Notes: generated by a model not told the origin, from the sequence alone. 64,000 nucleotides of DNA from Bacillota bacterium (GCA_023400235.1 JAEXFI010000045.1:124001-188000), one strand, 5' to 3'; shown: positions 50,002 through 59,110, counted from the stretch's first letter. A program made the numbers and translations.

Positions 50002-50643
50002 GGAATACAAAAAGTTATTATTGTGAATGGAAGTCCAAGACAAAAAGGCAATACCTCAAAATTATTAAAAGAGGCCGAAGAAGGTGCAAGGTCTGAGGGA
50101 GCCGAGGTGGAGGCGATTTCCTTATATGATTTGAATTATAAGGGGTGTGTTAGTTGTTTTACCTGCAAGATTAAAGGCGGGGAGAAGGAGGGGAAATGCA
50201 GTCAGTCAGACGAATTAACGGGAGTGCTTGAAAAGATTGAAGATGCAGACGCATTAATTCTGGGTGCGCCCTTTTATTTTTCCAATGTCTCGGGCTTGAC
50301 CAGATGTTTTTTAGAACGGCTGCTGTTTCCTTACAAGGTATACGATGAGAAAGGAACTTCACTGTTTCCTAAAAAAATTAAGACCGCTTTGATTGTAACC
50401 TCGGGAGCTCCGGAAGTGGATTTTTATAAAGCACTGGCAAATAATATAACCGGTTCGCTGGGACAAATCCTGGGCAGTTCCGAATATCTATTTTCCACTG
50501 ATACTTTACAGTTTGACGATTCTGACAGATATGAAACCAGCGGCATTAATGTTGCCAAAAAGCTTGAACACAGGGAAAAACAATTTCCTGTGGATTGCCA
50601 GAGTGCCTTTGAACTGGGTAAAAAGCTGGCCCAAAATGCTTGA
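49999..50643 (+). CDS. Flavodoxin-family NADPH-dependent FMN reductase
   Basis: 214-aa FMN-binding protein: VIIVNGSPRQKGNTSKLLKEAEEGA, the Cys-rich stretch YKGCVSCFTCKIKGGEKEGKC (motif C-x2-C-x2-C), DALILGAPFYFSNVSGLTRCFLERL. Cysteines of this kind bind [4Fe-4S] in iron-sulfur flavoproteins, but the spacing here is only partial. I use the ATG at 49999, at the end of the conserved leader with GGGAGA upstream. Likely redox partner or detoxifying reductase; substrate unknown. Confidence 0.85.
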   Translation: MGIQKVIIVNGSPRQKGNTSKLLKEAEEGARSEGAEVEAISLYDLNYKGCVSCFTCKIKGGEKEGKCSQSDELTGVLEKIEDADALILGAPFYFSNVSGLTRCFLERLLFPYKVYDEKGTSLFPKKIKTALIVTSGAPEVDFYKALANNITGSLGQILGSSEYLFSTDTLQFDDSDRYETSGINVAKKLEHREKQFPVDCQSAFELGKKLAQNA

Positions 50644-50683
50644 GCTTATATAATCTATAAAATAAGTTATAAAAAGGATTGAT

Positions 50684-51082
50684 ATGAACAAATTAAAGAT
50701 TAATGTATTAGTTTTTGTTATATTAGCAGTGCAGGTACTCTCCTGGATACCGCTTTTTGCCACAAGTGCCGCGGACACTTTACCGCCAATTGCAGCTTCC
50801 TTTACCTGCTTCAGTGGTACATACGCCGTTAGTAGTGATGGTTATGTCGGATATGATTTTGAGACCTGCGGAAATGATGTGAAGGTACTTCAAGCAGCAT
50901 TAAATTTAGTGGGTTATAAAGCAGGATATGCTGACGGACATTTTGATGATAAAACACTGGAGGCGTTAAAAGCTTTTCAATTGGAGAGTTTTGGGTATTC
51001 TGACGCAGTCGCAGGACCGAAAACATGGAGAAAACTTGCAGACCTATGTAATAATAGGATTTTACCGATTTTTGTGCGTTAA
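50684..51082 (+). CDS. Secreted peptidoglycan-binding domain protein
   Basis: 132-aa with signal peptide (residues 1-~30, ending ATSAA) and a single PG_binding_1 domain at ~55-125: VKVLQAALNLVGYKAGYADGHFDDKTLEALKAFQ, AGPKTWRKLADL (shown in part). No catalytic domain. It may anchor to the cell wall or be a small wall-associated effector. AAAAGGA precedes the ATG. Confidence 0.85.
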   Translation: MNKLKINVLVFVILAVQVLSWIPLFATSAADTLPPIAASFTCFSGTYAVSSDGYVGYDFETCGNDVKVLQAALNLVGYKAGYADGHFDDKTLEALKAFQLESFGYSDAVAGPKTWRKLADLCNNRILPIFVR

Positions 51083-51132
51083 ATAATTATTCAATGTGTT
51101 GCCGGTATAACAGCGTAGCACCCTGAAAGCCT

Positions 51133-51221
51133 TGTATAAGAAGCCATTTGAAACCAGCTACTCACTCTCTAGTAATATAGGTAATGCCTGACAGCAGTGT
51201 TTCAAATGGCTTCGTATAACA
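51133..51221. repeat. Long hairpin between the wall protein and HAD genes
   Basis: GAAGCCATTTGAAAC and GTTTCAAATGGCTTC pair over 15 bp with the outer bases TATA in both arms. A ~45-nt loop region separates them. There is no U-tract after the right arm, so it is not a simple terminator; a structured RNA or small palindromic element is possible. Confidence 0.45.
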
Positions 51222-51291
51222 TTATTATATATTATTGTAATATCTGAAACCATTGCTATTATTCTGGTATATGAGTATATATGGAGGTTAC

Positions 51292-51960
51292 ATGAAATAC
51301 TCTGCAGTTTTGTTTGACCTGGATGGAACATTGATAGACTCTCTGGAGGATTTAGCCGACAGTGCTAACGAGGTGCTTGAAAAGTATGGCTATAATACAC
51401 ATTCTATTGCTACCTATAAGAAGCTTATAGGTAGAGGCGGGCGCAATCTCATCCGAAAGGCATTGCCTTCCGGAACACAGGAAAAGGTTATCACTGAAGT
51501 ATTAGATGATTACCGTAAAATATACAGCAGGAACTACCTGAACAAGACTAAACCCTATAGTGGAATATTTGAAATGCTTGAGGTTCTCAAACTGACAAAT
51601 ATTAAAATGGGTATCTGTTCCAACAAGCCTCATAAGCACACTAATGAAATAGTGGATAATCTGCTGGGAAGGAAATATTTTAATGCAGTGTTGGGCGAAA
51701 GAGAGGGTGTTCCGCAAAAACCTCACCCCGCTTCCTTATTAGAGGCTGCTGAACTTTTGAAGGTAAATCCAATAGAGACTATATATCTTGGTGACTCAGG
51801 AATTGACATGGAATCGGCAAATATGGCGGGAATGCTCGCAGTCGGTGCAACATGGGGCTTCAGCGACAAAGAAGAATTGGAAAAGTTCGGGGCAAATGTG
51901 TTTGTCACAACGCCCTTTGAATTAATAGATTTTATTAAACTACATCATAGCAAACAATAA
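51292..51960 (+). CDS. HAD-family phosphatase (phosphoglycolate-phosphatase-like)
   Basis: 222 aa. The nucleophile motif is FDLDGTLIDS, followed by the cap helix, motif II ICSNKPH, motif III lysine in PQKPHPASL and the acidic motif YLGDSGIDMESAN. GGAGG precedes the ATG at 51292; the upstream in-frame codons are not needed. Substrate could be a small phosphate ester; Gph-like is the best guess. Confidence 0.9.
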   Translation: MKYSAVLFDLDGTLIDSLEDLADSANEVLEKYGYNTHSIATYKKLIGRGGRNLIRKALPSGTQEKVITEVLDDYRKIYSRNYLNKTKPYSGIFEMLEVLKLTNIKMGICSNKPHKHTNEIVDNLLGRKYFNAVLGEREGVPQKPHPASLLEAAELLKVNPIETIYLGDSGIDMESANMAGMLAVGATWGFSDKEELEKFGANVFVTTPFELIDFIKLHHSKQ

Positions 51961-51974
51961 CATAATATTACATA

Positions 51975-52427
51975 TTATTTTACAATTAAAACCATGCATT
52001 CATTTGACTCAACGAAACCATGTTTTTTATACAAATCTCTTCCCAATTCTGTTGCATCTAAACTAATCTCTGTAACTCCCTTTTCTTTAGCATCATTTAT
52101 TAAAAAACCCAACATTTTAAAAGCAATTCCTTGTCTGCGATATTGAGGGTTGGTATAAACATTCATCAGGTGAGCCCTTTTTCCAGTGGGATGTGAAAAA
52201 GTAGGCATCATATCTATGTAACACATTGTTGCACACCCTACGACTTTTTCATTAATAGCCAGAATGGTGGTTTGATGTGCAGCTTTAAAATACTCCATAC
52301 TGCACGTAATAAACTCATCAGTAAATTTATAATCTGACCGTAATTGGTTTACAGCTCTTAACATCTCCAGCCTGCTTTGCATGAGTAATTCTAAATCCTT
52401 CTCTGTCGCTTTGATATAGGAAATCAT
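51975..52427 (-). CDS. GNAT-family N-acetyltransferase
   Basis: 150 aa with the acetyl-CoA binding loop NPQYRRQGIAFKMLGFL and a strand pattern of the GNAT fold; KKHGFVESNECM closes it. GGGAGG lies upstream of the start on the minus strand. Substrate unknown. Confidence 0.9.
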   Translation of the reverse strand: MISYIKATEKDLELLMQSRLEMLRAVNQLRSDYKFTDEFITCSMEYFKAAHQTTILAINEKVVGCATMCYIDMMPTFSHPTGKRAHLMNVYTNPQYRRQGIAFKMLGFLINDAKEKGVTEISLDATELGRDLYKKHGFVESNECMVLIVK

Positions 52428-52592
52428 TAATGGCAGCCTCCCTTATTTTTGATTTGTCCGTCAGAATAATACTTGCGAGTAATGGACAGTTTGCAAAATT
52501 TGTAATAATTATTTTAATTATACACTATATATGTACTTTTATATGTATTTTTTCATGCAGTTCTTGAAGGCATATTCATTTTTTGCCGCCAT

Positions 52593-52632
52593 AACCAAGT
52601 TAATTTAACAGAAGAATAAATTCTGCTTGGTT
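52593..52632. other. Bulged hairpin in the 350-bp gap before the AraC gene
   Basis: AACCAAG (52593-52599) and CTTGGTT (52626-52632) enclose CAGAA / TTCTG. It lies between the divergent acetyltransferase and AraC genes (52428-52777). The rest of the gap is AT-rich; GCTCTC...GAGAG near 52700 is a weak second inverted repeat. Confidence 0.35.
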
Positions 52633-52777
52633 TAGAATTTAAACTGTTATACAATAAAATATGGAAATCGGCAAATACAGTCAATAAAACTATGTTTTTG
52701 CTCTCATATTCGTGCAGTAAAGAGAGAGGTACATTTTATTTACATAAAGTATACTTTGCTTGAAGGAGGGGGAAAGT

Positions 52778-53638
52778 GTGGAATGGCTTAAGCAATTAAA
52801 CGCTGCAATAAACTATATTGAGGAGCACTTGACGGATACCATTGACATGGAGAAGGTGTCCAGGCTGGCATGTTGTTCAGTATTTCATTTTCAGCGCATG
52901 TTCTCATATCTTGCGGAGATTCCTCTGTCGGAATACATAAGACGGAGAAAAATGACCCGTGCAGCATTTGATTTACAAAGCGGAAATGAGAAAGTGATAG
53001 ATATTGCACTTAAATACGGCTATGATTCTCCAACCGCGTTTAATCGTGCTTTTCAAAGTATCCATGGGATAGCTCCTTCTGTGGCAAAACAGAGCGGTAT
53101 AATACTCAAGGCATTTCCACCACTTTGCTTCCAGGCAACAATCAAAGGAGAAGCTGAAATGTACTACAGGATTGAGAAAAAAGAAGCATTTAAAATCATA
53201 GGGATAAAAGAGCATTATACTATTAACATCGAAGAAAATTTTAAGAGTATTCCTCTGTTCTGGCAAGGTGCGGCACAAAGCGGAGTTATTCCTGCAATTT
53301 GCTCATGTATGGACAGAGAACCCTATGGATTGTTAGGAGTAAGCACTTGCATGAATGGAAAGGATTTTGTCTACTACATAGCAGTTGCATCAAGCAAAGA
53401 GACGCCCGCTGAGTTGGTTGAGTATATGGTTCCAGAAGGTACCTGGGCTATATTTGAGTGTGTTGGTGCAATCCCCGGGGCCTTGCAAAACCTTCAAAGA
53501 CGAATTGTCACGGAGTGGCTGCCCAACTCTGGCTATGAATATGCCGACGCTCCTGACATTGAGGTGTATTTTGAAGGGAATCAGCAAGCAGAGGATTATC
53601 GCTGCGAGGCCTGGCTGCCGATAATAAAAAAATATTGA
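52778..53638 (+). CDS. AraC-family regulator with GyrI-like effector domain
   Basis: 286 aa. N-terminal AraC HTH pair (residues ~10-105: EEHLTDTIDMEKVSRLACCSVFHFQRMFSYLAE and IDIALKYGYDSPTAFNRAFQSIHGIAPS, key parts quoted) followed by a GyrI/SOUL-like domain (~115-286) that usually binds hydrophobic drugs. The start is the GTG at 52778 with AAGGAGGGGG just before it; the TTG at 52760 overlaps that site. Confidence 0.88.
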   Translation: MEWLKQLNAAINYIEEHLTDTIDMEKVSRLACCSVFHFQRMFSYLAEIPLSEYIRRRKMTRAAFDLQSGNEKVIDIALKYGYDSPTAFNRAFQSIHGIAPSVAKQSGIILKAFPPLCFQATIKGEAEMYYRIEKKEAFKIIGIKEHYTINIEENFKSIPLFWQGAAQSGVIPAICSCMDREPYGLLGVSTCMNGKDFVYYIAVASSKETPAELVEYMVPEGTWAIFECVGAIPGALQNLQRRIVTEWLPNSGYEYADAPDIEVYFEGNQQAEDYRCEAWLPIIKKY

Positions 53639-53662
53639 TTATAAGAGAATGGAGCAGATTTA

Positions 53663-54118
53663 ATGGTGCATCTTGTATATTGTGATGACAAGGAAATGGT
53701 ATTGGAGAAAATTATAAACGGTACAAAGACCATGGTTGTCCGTGGGGCTGCTGGGAGAAAAATCCCCCACAGCCGTGTATTCAGTGGTGAACTGCTATAT
53801 TTCATGAAAAAAGGAACCGGAAAGATTTCAGCCATGGCCAAAGTTGTAAATGTACAAAATTACATAAAGTTAATGGATGAGGAAATAATCAGTATACTGG
53901 AAAGCAATCAGGCCAAGCTTGCACTCTCAGAAAAGCAAAAGGCCCGATGGCACAAGAAATGCTTGTGTCTGGTGGAGTTTGCAGAAGTGGAGCAAATAAA
54001 GCCTTTGGATTTTCATCATCAGGGAAATATGGACGATTGGCTGATAATTAACAAAATAGAAGATGTTGTGGTGGGAACCAGTATACCCTTTAATTATGAA
54101 AACTCAAGATTTAAATAG
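53663..54118 (+). CDS. Uncharacterised ASCH/PUA-like domain protein
   Basis: 151 aa, no signal or membrane segments. KTMVVRGAAGRKIPHSRV, GELLYFMKKGTGKISAMAKVVNV and the beta-rich layout resemble ASCH or EVE-type PUA-like domains that bind nucleic acids or nucleotides, but the match is loose. It follows the AraC gene by 24 bp and may be regulated with it. GGAGCAG precedes the ATG. Confidence 0.5.
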   Translation: MVHLVYCDDKEMVLEKIINGTKTMVVRGAAGRKIPHSRVFSGELLYFMKKGTGKISAMAKVVNVQNYIKLMDEEIISILESNQAKLALSEKQKARWHKKCLCLVEFAEVEQIKPLDFHHQGNMDDWLIINKIEDVVVGTSIPFNYENSRFK

Positions 54119-54203
54119 TATCCCGGACTACAGTGCTCTAAAAAATTCAGGTTAAAAAATAATATATTAATTTAGAAATTTCTCAGTCGAAAGGTGTGAA
54201 AGA

Positions 54204-54752
54204 ATGAATTTGCAAACTAAAAGATTAACTTTACGTCCCTGGGAGCAGGAGGATGCAGAAGAACTGTATAACTATGCAAAAGACCCCAGAGTTGGGCCTG
54301 TTGCCGGCTGGCCTGTGCATACCAGTGTAGAGCATAGCCGCCAGATTATAAAAGAGGTGCTTTCTGCAGAAGAAACCTATGCAGTTGTATTAAAAGATGA
54401 AAATGCAGTCGTTGGAAGTATCGGTCTTATGCTTGGTGATAAGAGCAATCTTGATATAAGCGAAGTGGAAGGAGAAATCGGTTATTGGATAGGTGTGCCG
54501 TACTGGGGGCAGGGGTTGATTCCTGAAGCGGTCTTTGAGTTAATGAGGTACGGTTTTGAGAAGCTTAACTTAAAGACCATATAGTGCGGATACTTTGAAG
54601 GTAACGAAAAATCCCGCAGAGTTCAGGAAAAGTGCGGATTTCAATATCATCATACTGAAAAGGATAAAAATCTGCCGCTGGTAAAGGAAATCAGAACTGA
54701 ACACATTACCTGTATTACAAGAGCACAGTGGCAGGAAAAATACGGTAATATA
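54204..54752 (+). pseudogene. RimJ/RimL-type GNAT acetyltransferase broken by an in-frame TAG
   Basis: Translation begins MNLQTKRLTLRPWEQEDAEELY and reaches the acetyl-CoA site (GYWIGVPYWGQGLIPEAV), but stops at TAG (54582-54584). Reading through in the same frame gives CGYFEGNEKSRRVQEKCGF, the conserved end of RimJ-type GNATs, where the stop occupies the position of a Trp codon (TGG to TAG). The intact part is 126 aa of a ~180-aa protein. Homology ends near 54745, where an unrelated gene fragment begins. Confidence 0.85.
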
Positions 54753-54753
54753 A

Positions 54754-54957
54754 ACCTATGCTCTGGTTCAGGAATATACACAGAGGTTTGTTGAAAAGCA
54801 TGGCTCAGTCAAATGCAAGGAGCTCTTAGGCTTTGATATCAGTATACCGGAAGACATGAAAGCGGTGAAAGACAAACAGCTATTTTCAACTTTATGCCCC
54901 AAGCTTGTTAAGTCTTCAGCTGAAATTATAGAAGACTTGCTGAAGCTTGAGGGCTGA
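54754..54957 (+). pseudogene. 3' fragment of a C_GCAxxG_C_C-family (redox) protein
   Basis: A 65-codon open stretch from GCT at 54760 to TGA at 54955-54957 encodes QEYTQRFVEKHGSVKCKELLG and FSTLCPKLVKSSAEIIEDLL, matching the C-terminal part of C_GCAxxG_C_C family proteins. It has no start codon or ribosome binding site and begins at the break of the preceding GNAT pseudogene, so a deletion has probably fused the remains of two genes. Confidence 0.65.
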
Positions 54958-55037
54958 AAGAGAAAAGAGGCTTATAATTCCGTGTTGAAGTGCGTAACCA
55001 CAGGAGACCATAATTAGTCTGAAATAAACCCTCCACT

Positions 55038-55066
55038 ATAACACCAGACTTTGGGAGTGGTGTTAT
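55038..55066 (+). repeat. Hairpin repeat upstream of the MerR gene
   Basis: ATAACACCA (55038-55046) pairs with TGGTGTTAT (55058-55066). AACACCAGACTTTG in it recurs in a second hairpin after the MerR gene (55851-55876). Possibly the operator bound by the MerR protein, or a terminator fragment. Confidence 0.45.
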
Positions 55067-55094
55067 TATGGTGCAGTAGAAGGGTGGTGATAAA

Positions 55095-55853
55095 ATAAAA
55101 ACTTATACTACATCTGAAATTGCACGGCATATTGGAATCCATCCCAATACTGTAAGGCTTTATGAGGAACTTGAGCTGATTCCCAAGCCTGAGAGAAAAG
55201 AAAACGGTTATCGTGTCTTTACAGATTTTCACATTGAGCAGATTAAGTTTGCAAGACTTGCTTTAAAGGTCGAAGTCCTGCAAAATGGACTGAGAAAGCA
55301 AGCAATTGCCATAATCAAAGCTTCAGCCCTTGGAAACTTTATCAAGGCTATATATTTGACGGAGCATTACCTGGAGCAAATCAGAAATGAGCAAAGAAAT
55401 GCGGAAGAAGCAATTACAATTGCTGAAAAATTGCTTTCAGGAGACCAGGAAACTGGTACTACGTTTTTAACAAGAAAAGAGGCAGCCCATTGCTTGCAAA
55501 TCTCAATAGATGCTTTAAGAAATTGGGAAATGAACGGGTTGCTGGCAATAAAACGCAAACAAAATGGCTATCGTGTTTACACCCGGCAAGATATTCAGAG
55601 GCTGAAAATCATACGTTCCTTGCGCTGCGGGAACTATTCGCTTTCAGCAATTTTACGGATGCTGAATACGCTGTCTCAAAATCCCCAGGCTGACATCCGG
55701 CAAGTGATTGACACCCCAAGGGAACACGATCATATTATATCAGTATGTGATAGGCTGCTTACCTCCCTGCTTTGTGCGGAGCAAAATGCAAAAGCAATGC
55801 TTGAGCTGCTTGATAAAATGAAAATACAATTCCAAGAAAACCCTACACTTTAA
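55095..55853 (+). CDS. MerR-family regulator with two HTH units, apparent ATA start
   Basis: Open frame of 252 aa with tandem MerR-type winged helices: KTYTTSEIARHIGIHPNTVRLYEELELIPKPERKENGYRVF (parts) at the N-terminus and FLTRKEAAHCLQISIDALRNWEMNGL...NGYRVYTRQDIQRLK in the middle, followed by helices to the end. The full frame has no ATG, GTG or TTG before the first HTH; ATA at 55095 follows GGTGGTG at a good distance, exactly where an ATG would sit. Either ATA is used, with low efficiency, or the gene has lost its start. An internal TTG at 55356 would give only the second half. It probably controls the ABC exporter downstream. Confidence 0.75.
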   Translation: MKTYTTSEIARHIGIHPNTVRLYEELELIPKPERKENGYRVFTDFHIEQIKFARLALKVEVLQNGLRKQAIAIIKASALGNFIKAIYLTEHYLEQIRNEQRNAEEAITIAEKLLSGDQETGTTFLTRKEAAHCLQISIDALRNWEMNGLLAIKRKQNGYRVYTRQDIQRLKIIRSLRCGNYSLSAILRMLNTLSQNPQADIRQVIDTPREHDHIISVCDRLLTSLLCAEQNAKAMLELLDKMKIQFQENPTL

Positions 55854-55885
55854 CACCAGACTTTGTTCGGGTGTTATTCTTTTTA
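55851..55885 (+). terminator. Hairpin after the MerR gene, repeat of the upstream one
   Basis: TAACACC (55851-55857, including the MerR stop) and GGTGTTA (55870-55876) form a stem followed by TTCTTTTTATG. It shares AACACCAGACTTTG with the hairpin at 55038 and may be operator and terminator at once. Confidence 0.55.
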
Positions 55886-55915
55886 TGAAAATAAAAACAG
55901 GGGGTATTTAGTCGC

Positions 55916-56647
55916 ATGGAAACAACGATTGAGGTAAAAAATCTATGCAAAGCTTACGACTGTGTCAAGGCCGCAGAGAACATCAATTTTTCTGTTGGCC
56001 GAGGTGAGGTGTTCGGACTGCTGGGAGCGAATGGGGCAGGTAAAAGCACAACTATTGAATGTATTCTGGGAACAAAGAAGCAAGATAACGGAACAGTATC
56101 CATTTTGGGAATGAATCCACTGAAGGACAGAAGGAAATTGTTTGAGAGAGTGGGGGTACAATTTCAGGAGGATAATTATCAGGATAAGATAAGAGTAGCA
56201 GAGCTTTGTGAAATCACCGCTGCCTTTTATAAAACCTCTCTGGATTACAAAAAACTCTTAGAACAATTCGAGCTTTCAAACAAGATGAAAAACCTGGTCA
56301 GTGAGTTGTCAGGAGGACAGAAGCAGCGGCTTTTTATTGTTCTGGCACTGATTCCCGATCCCCAGGTTTTATTTTTGGACGAGATAACCACAGGCTTGGA
56401 TGCCAAGGCACGAAGGGATGTATGGAAGAGACTTTCAGAATTAAAGGCAAAAGGAATGACAATTTTGCTGACTTCGCATTTTATGGACGAGGTAGAGGTT
56501 CTGTGTGACAAAATAATGATATTGAAAAGGGGAAAAAGCATTTTTCATGGGACAGTCAAGGAGGCAATCTCAGAGAGTCCGGCAGAAAAACTTGAAGATG
56601 CATATCTTTGGTACACAGAGGAGGAGTCAGAAAATGAAAGCATTTAG
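55916..56647 (+). CDS. ABC-2 type exporter ATPase
   Basis: 243-aa ATPase: Walker A GANGAGKSTT, signature LSGGQKQRLF, Walker B VLFLDEITTGLD, switch HFMDEVEVLCDKI (switch His in TSHF). It overlaps the permease gene by 14 bp. The MerR neighbour suggests drug or thiopeptide efflux. GGGGG lies 11 nt before the ATG. Confidence 0.92.
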   Translation: METTIEVKNLCKAYDCVKAAENINFSVGRGEVFGLLGANGAGKSTTIECILGTKKQDNGTVSILGMNPLKDRRKLFERVGVQFQEDNYQDKIRVAELCEITAAFYKTSLDYKKLLEQFELSNKMKNLVSELSGGQKQRLFIVLALIPDPQVLFLDEITTGLDAKARRDVWKRLSELKAKGMTILLTSHFMDEVEVLCDKIMILKRGKSIFHGTVKEAISESPAEKLEDAYLWYTEEESENESI

Positions 56648-57377
56648 TACGTTGCTTAAAACAGAAATCAAATTATCCCTCCGGGGGATGGATATGTTTA
56701 TTTTTGCTATCTGCATGCCTGTGATTGTGGTTGTCATCCTGGGTGCGGTGTTTGGAAGCAAGCCGGCTTATGACGGAGCAGGATATACTTTTTTTGCTCA
56801 ATCCTTTGGGGCGGTAGCAACCATTGCCATTTGCGCCGGAGGGGTAATGGGACTTCCACTGGTAGTCTCAGATTATCGGAGCAGAAAAATATTAAAGCGG
56901 TTTAAGGTAACACCTACCAGTCCTGTTCTTATCCTTACGGTTCAGGTCGCAATTTACGCTTTATATTCTATCATTTCACTTATCCTGGTTTACGCCACAG
57001 GAGCCGTATTCTTCGGCTATCAGCTACATGGCTCATGGCTGGAATTTTTGGGTGCTTACCTGCTGGTCATGCTGTCAATGTTCAGCATTGGCTTATTGGT
57101 GGGCGGAATAGCTCCCAATATTAAAATAGCAAGTGCCGCCGCCAGCCTGCTGTATTTTCCAATGCTTATTTTTTCTGGAGCTACCCTGCCATACGAGGTG
57201 ATGCCGACTGTACTTCAAAGGGTTGCGGAGGTATTGCCCTTAACTCAGGGAATAAAGCTTCTCAAGGCCGCGTCGCTTGGCCTGCCGATAGATAGTGTCC
57301 TGGTCCCGGTGATTGTGATGGTTGCAATTGCTGTGACCTGTATCGCAATTTCTGTAAGATTTTTTAAATGGGAATAA
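56634..57377 (+). CDS. ABC-2 type exporter permease
   Basis: 247 aa, six predicted membrane segments, with the ABC-2 signature region FGAVATIAICAGGVMGLPLVVSDYRSRKILKRFKVTP (key: DYRSRKILKRF) and LPLTQGIKLLKAASLG near the end. The ATG at 56634 has GAGGAGTCAG upstream; longer frames extend into the ATPase gene and are ignored. Works with the preceding ATPase. Confidence 0.9.
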   Translation: MKAFSTLLKTEIKLSLRGMDMFIFAICMPVIVVVILGAVFGSKPAYDGAGYTFFAQSFGAVATIAICAGGVMGLPLVVSDYRSRKILKRFKVTPTSPVLILTVQVAIYALYSIISLILVYATGAVFFGYQLHGSWLEFLGAYLLVMLSMFSIGLLVGGIAPNIKIASAAASLLYFPMLIFSGATLPYEVMPTVLQRVAEVLPLTQGIKLLKAASLGLPIDSVLVPVIVMVAIAVTCIAISVRFFKWE

Positions 57378-57560
57378 ACTGCAGACTGCAGATGCACTGG
57401 TTGCATTAAGCGGTAAACGGGGAGGCCTGCAGTTGCTGGTTGGCGGATTGTGGTGTATACCAGCGGGAGCTTTTCCTTAAGCTCTGGTGCAACTGAAAAT
57501 ATGCTGGTTCACATATTAACTAATTTGATGGTCATGGTAATACTCCTAAAAAGAAATTAA

Positions 57561-57605
57561 GGGGAAGTTGAGATGTTTTTATTCAACGTCCCCGTATTTA
57601 TTTCT
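57561..57605 (+). terminator. Terminator in the 512-bp gap before the serine hydrolase gene
   Basis: GGGGAAGTTGA pairs with TTCAACGTCCCC around a ten-base loop, followed by GTATTTATTTCTT. The rest of 57378-57889 includes a GCAG-rich remnant (57385-57470) that matches nothing I know and an AT-rich promoter region. Confidence 0.75.
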
Positions 57606-57889
57606 TCTTGTTAAACCTGATTCTATTTTAATATTACATGGGTATACATAAAATTACTTTCAGACATAAAAAATACATAAAACCCAATTATAATAAATAA
57701 ATGAATAATTTACAAAATATTCAGTATATTTTATAATTTATGTTGGATACAAAAATTGAGAATTTTCATAAACCAGTAATCAATTGACAAGGCAGGCAGA
57801 AGCAGTATTAATGATTATAAGCAATTTATATAAAATAAAAAAGGTTGGTAGTGTGTTAATAAAAACATGGTTTCTGAGGGGAGACAAAA

Positions 57890-59110
57890 ATGAATAGTAA
57901 AATTATTTTAATCTCAATAATATTCATTGTAGTAGTTGCATGTATCTTTCTATTTAAGACATTTGATTTTTCTTTTACATACCTTAGGCTAAGTCTTCTT
58001 CACCAAGAGGCACTTACTACTGATTATAAAGTATTTCCATATAGGGAAATTGATAATGGTTCCACGGTTTTTAGTTTCAAGAAGGAACCGTTCAAGGAAC
58101 AACTTTTTCTGGACAACAATAAAAATATTAAATATATGTTTAATGGATGCTTAAAAACCGGAAGCCTTGATGAGTTGTTTGCAGAAACCAAGACAACAGC
58201 CTTTATAGTAATAAAAGACGACACCATATACTTTGAAAAGTATTATAACGGATATAAGGAAGACTCCATAAATACGTCATTTTCAATAGCTAAATCATTT
58301 GTATCAGCTTTGGTGGGAATTGCCATAAAAGAGGGGAATATTCAAAGTATAAACGATCCCATAAACAAGTACCTGCCTGAATTGAAAGGGGACGGCTTTT
58401 CAAAAATCACAATTAAAGATTTGCTGTCAATGTCTTCAGGTATTAATTATACCGAAAGCGGAGATTTTGCAATTCTTAAGCATATGAGTGATGAGTCCAA
58501 ATCCTACAGGTACCCTGATTTAAGGAAACTTGCGCTAAATGTTGATATTAAGGAAGACCCGGGGCTGCATTTCAGATATGATAATTATCACCCAATGCTC
58601 CTTGGTATGATAATTGAAAGAACCACACATATGACTGTATCTGAATACTTGCAGGAAAAATTGTGGAAGCCGCTGGGGATGAAGTATCCCGCAACCTGGA
58701 GCACGGATTATGAAAAGAAAGGGCTTGAAAAGCTGGAAAGTGGCTTAAATGCTCGTGCTGTCGATTATGCCAAATTTGGAAGACTATATCTTAATTTGGG
58801 GAACTGGAACGGCCAGCAAATAATTCCTGAAGAGTGGATTTTAGAGTCAGTTTCACCGGATCAAAGGTTAAAAGAGAAAAAAGATTATTACCCTGCGTGG
58901 ATAAAAAACAGTGGTCTATATTATAAATACTTCTGGTGGGGAGGCAAAGCCGTAAACTCAGGCTATGATTATTTTGCCTGGGGGCAGCATGGTCAGTATT
59001 TATATATTGTCCCTCAAAAAAATATTATAATGGTCCGCCTTGGTATGGAATACGGGCTTGATAATTATGATTGGCCTAATGTATTCAGGTACATGGCAGA
59101 AAAATTATAA
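57890..59110 (+). CDS. Membrane-anchored serine hydrolase (beta-lactamase class C / PBP4-like fold)
   Basis: 406 aa. One N-terminal membrane segment (residues 4-24), then the serine hydrolase: Ser132-x-x-Lys135 in TSFSIAKSF, Tyr-x-Asn in FRYDNYHPMLLG, and the third motif HGQY near the C-terminus. Similar to 6-aminohexanoate-dimer hydrolase and esterase EstB types as much as to beta-lactamases. GAGGGGAG precedes the ATG. Confidence 0.85.
   Translation: MNSKIILISIIFIVVVACIFLFKTFDFSFTYLRLSLLHQEALTTDYKVFPYREIDNGSTVFSFKKEPFKEQLFLDNNKNIKYMFNGCLKTGSLDELFAETKTTAFIVIKDDTIYFEKYYNGYKEDSINTSFSIAKSFVSALVGIAIKEGNIQSINDPINKYLPELKGDGFSKITIKDLLSMSSGINYTESGDFAILKHMSDESKSYRYPDLRKLALNVDIKEDPGLHFRYDNYHPMLLGMIIERTTHMTVSEYLQEKLWKPLGMKYPATWSTDYEKKGLEKLESGLNARAVDYAKFGRLYLNLGNWNGQQIIPEEWILESVSPDQRLKEKKDYYPAWIKNSGLYYKYFWWGGKAVNSGYDYFAWGQHGQYLYIVPQKNIIMVRLGMEYGLDNYDWPNVFRYMAEKL

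Noticed and set aside
55356..55853. A short 165-aa regulator starting at the internal TTG 55356
   Set aside because: The frame is open and encodes a full first HTH from 55095; the TTG lies mid-helix with no ribosome binding site.
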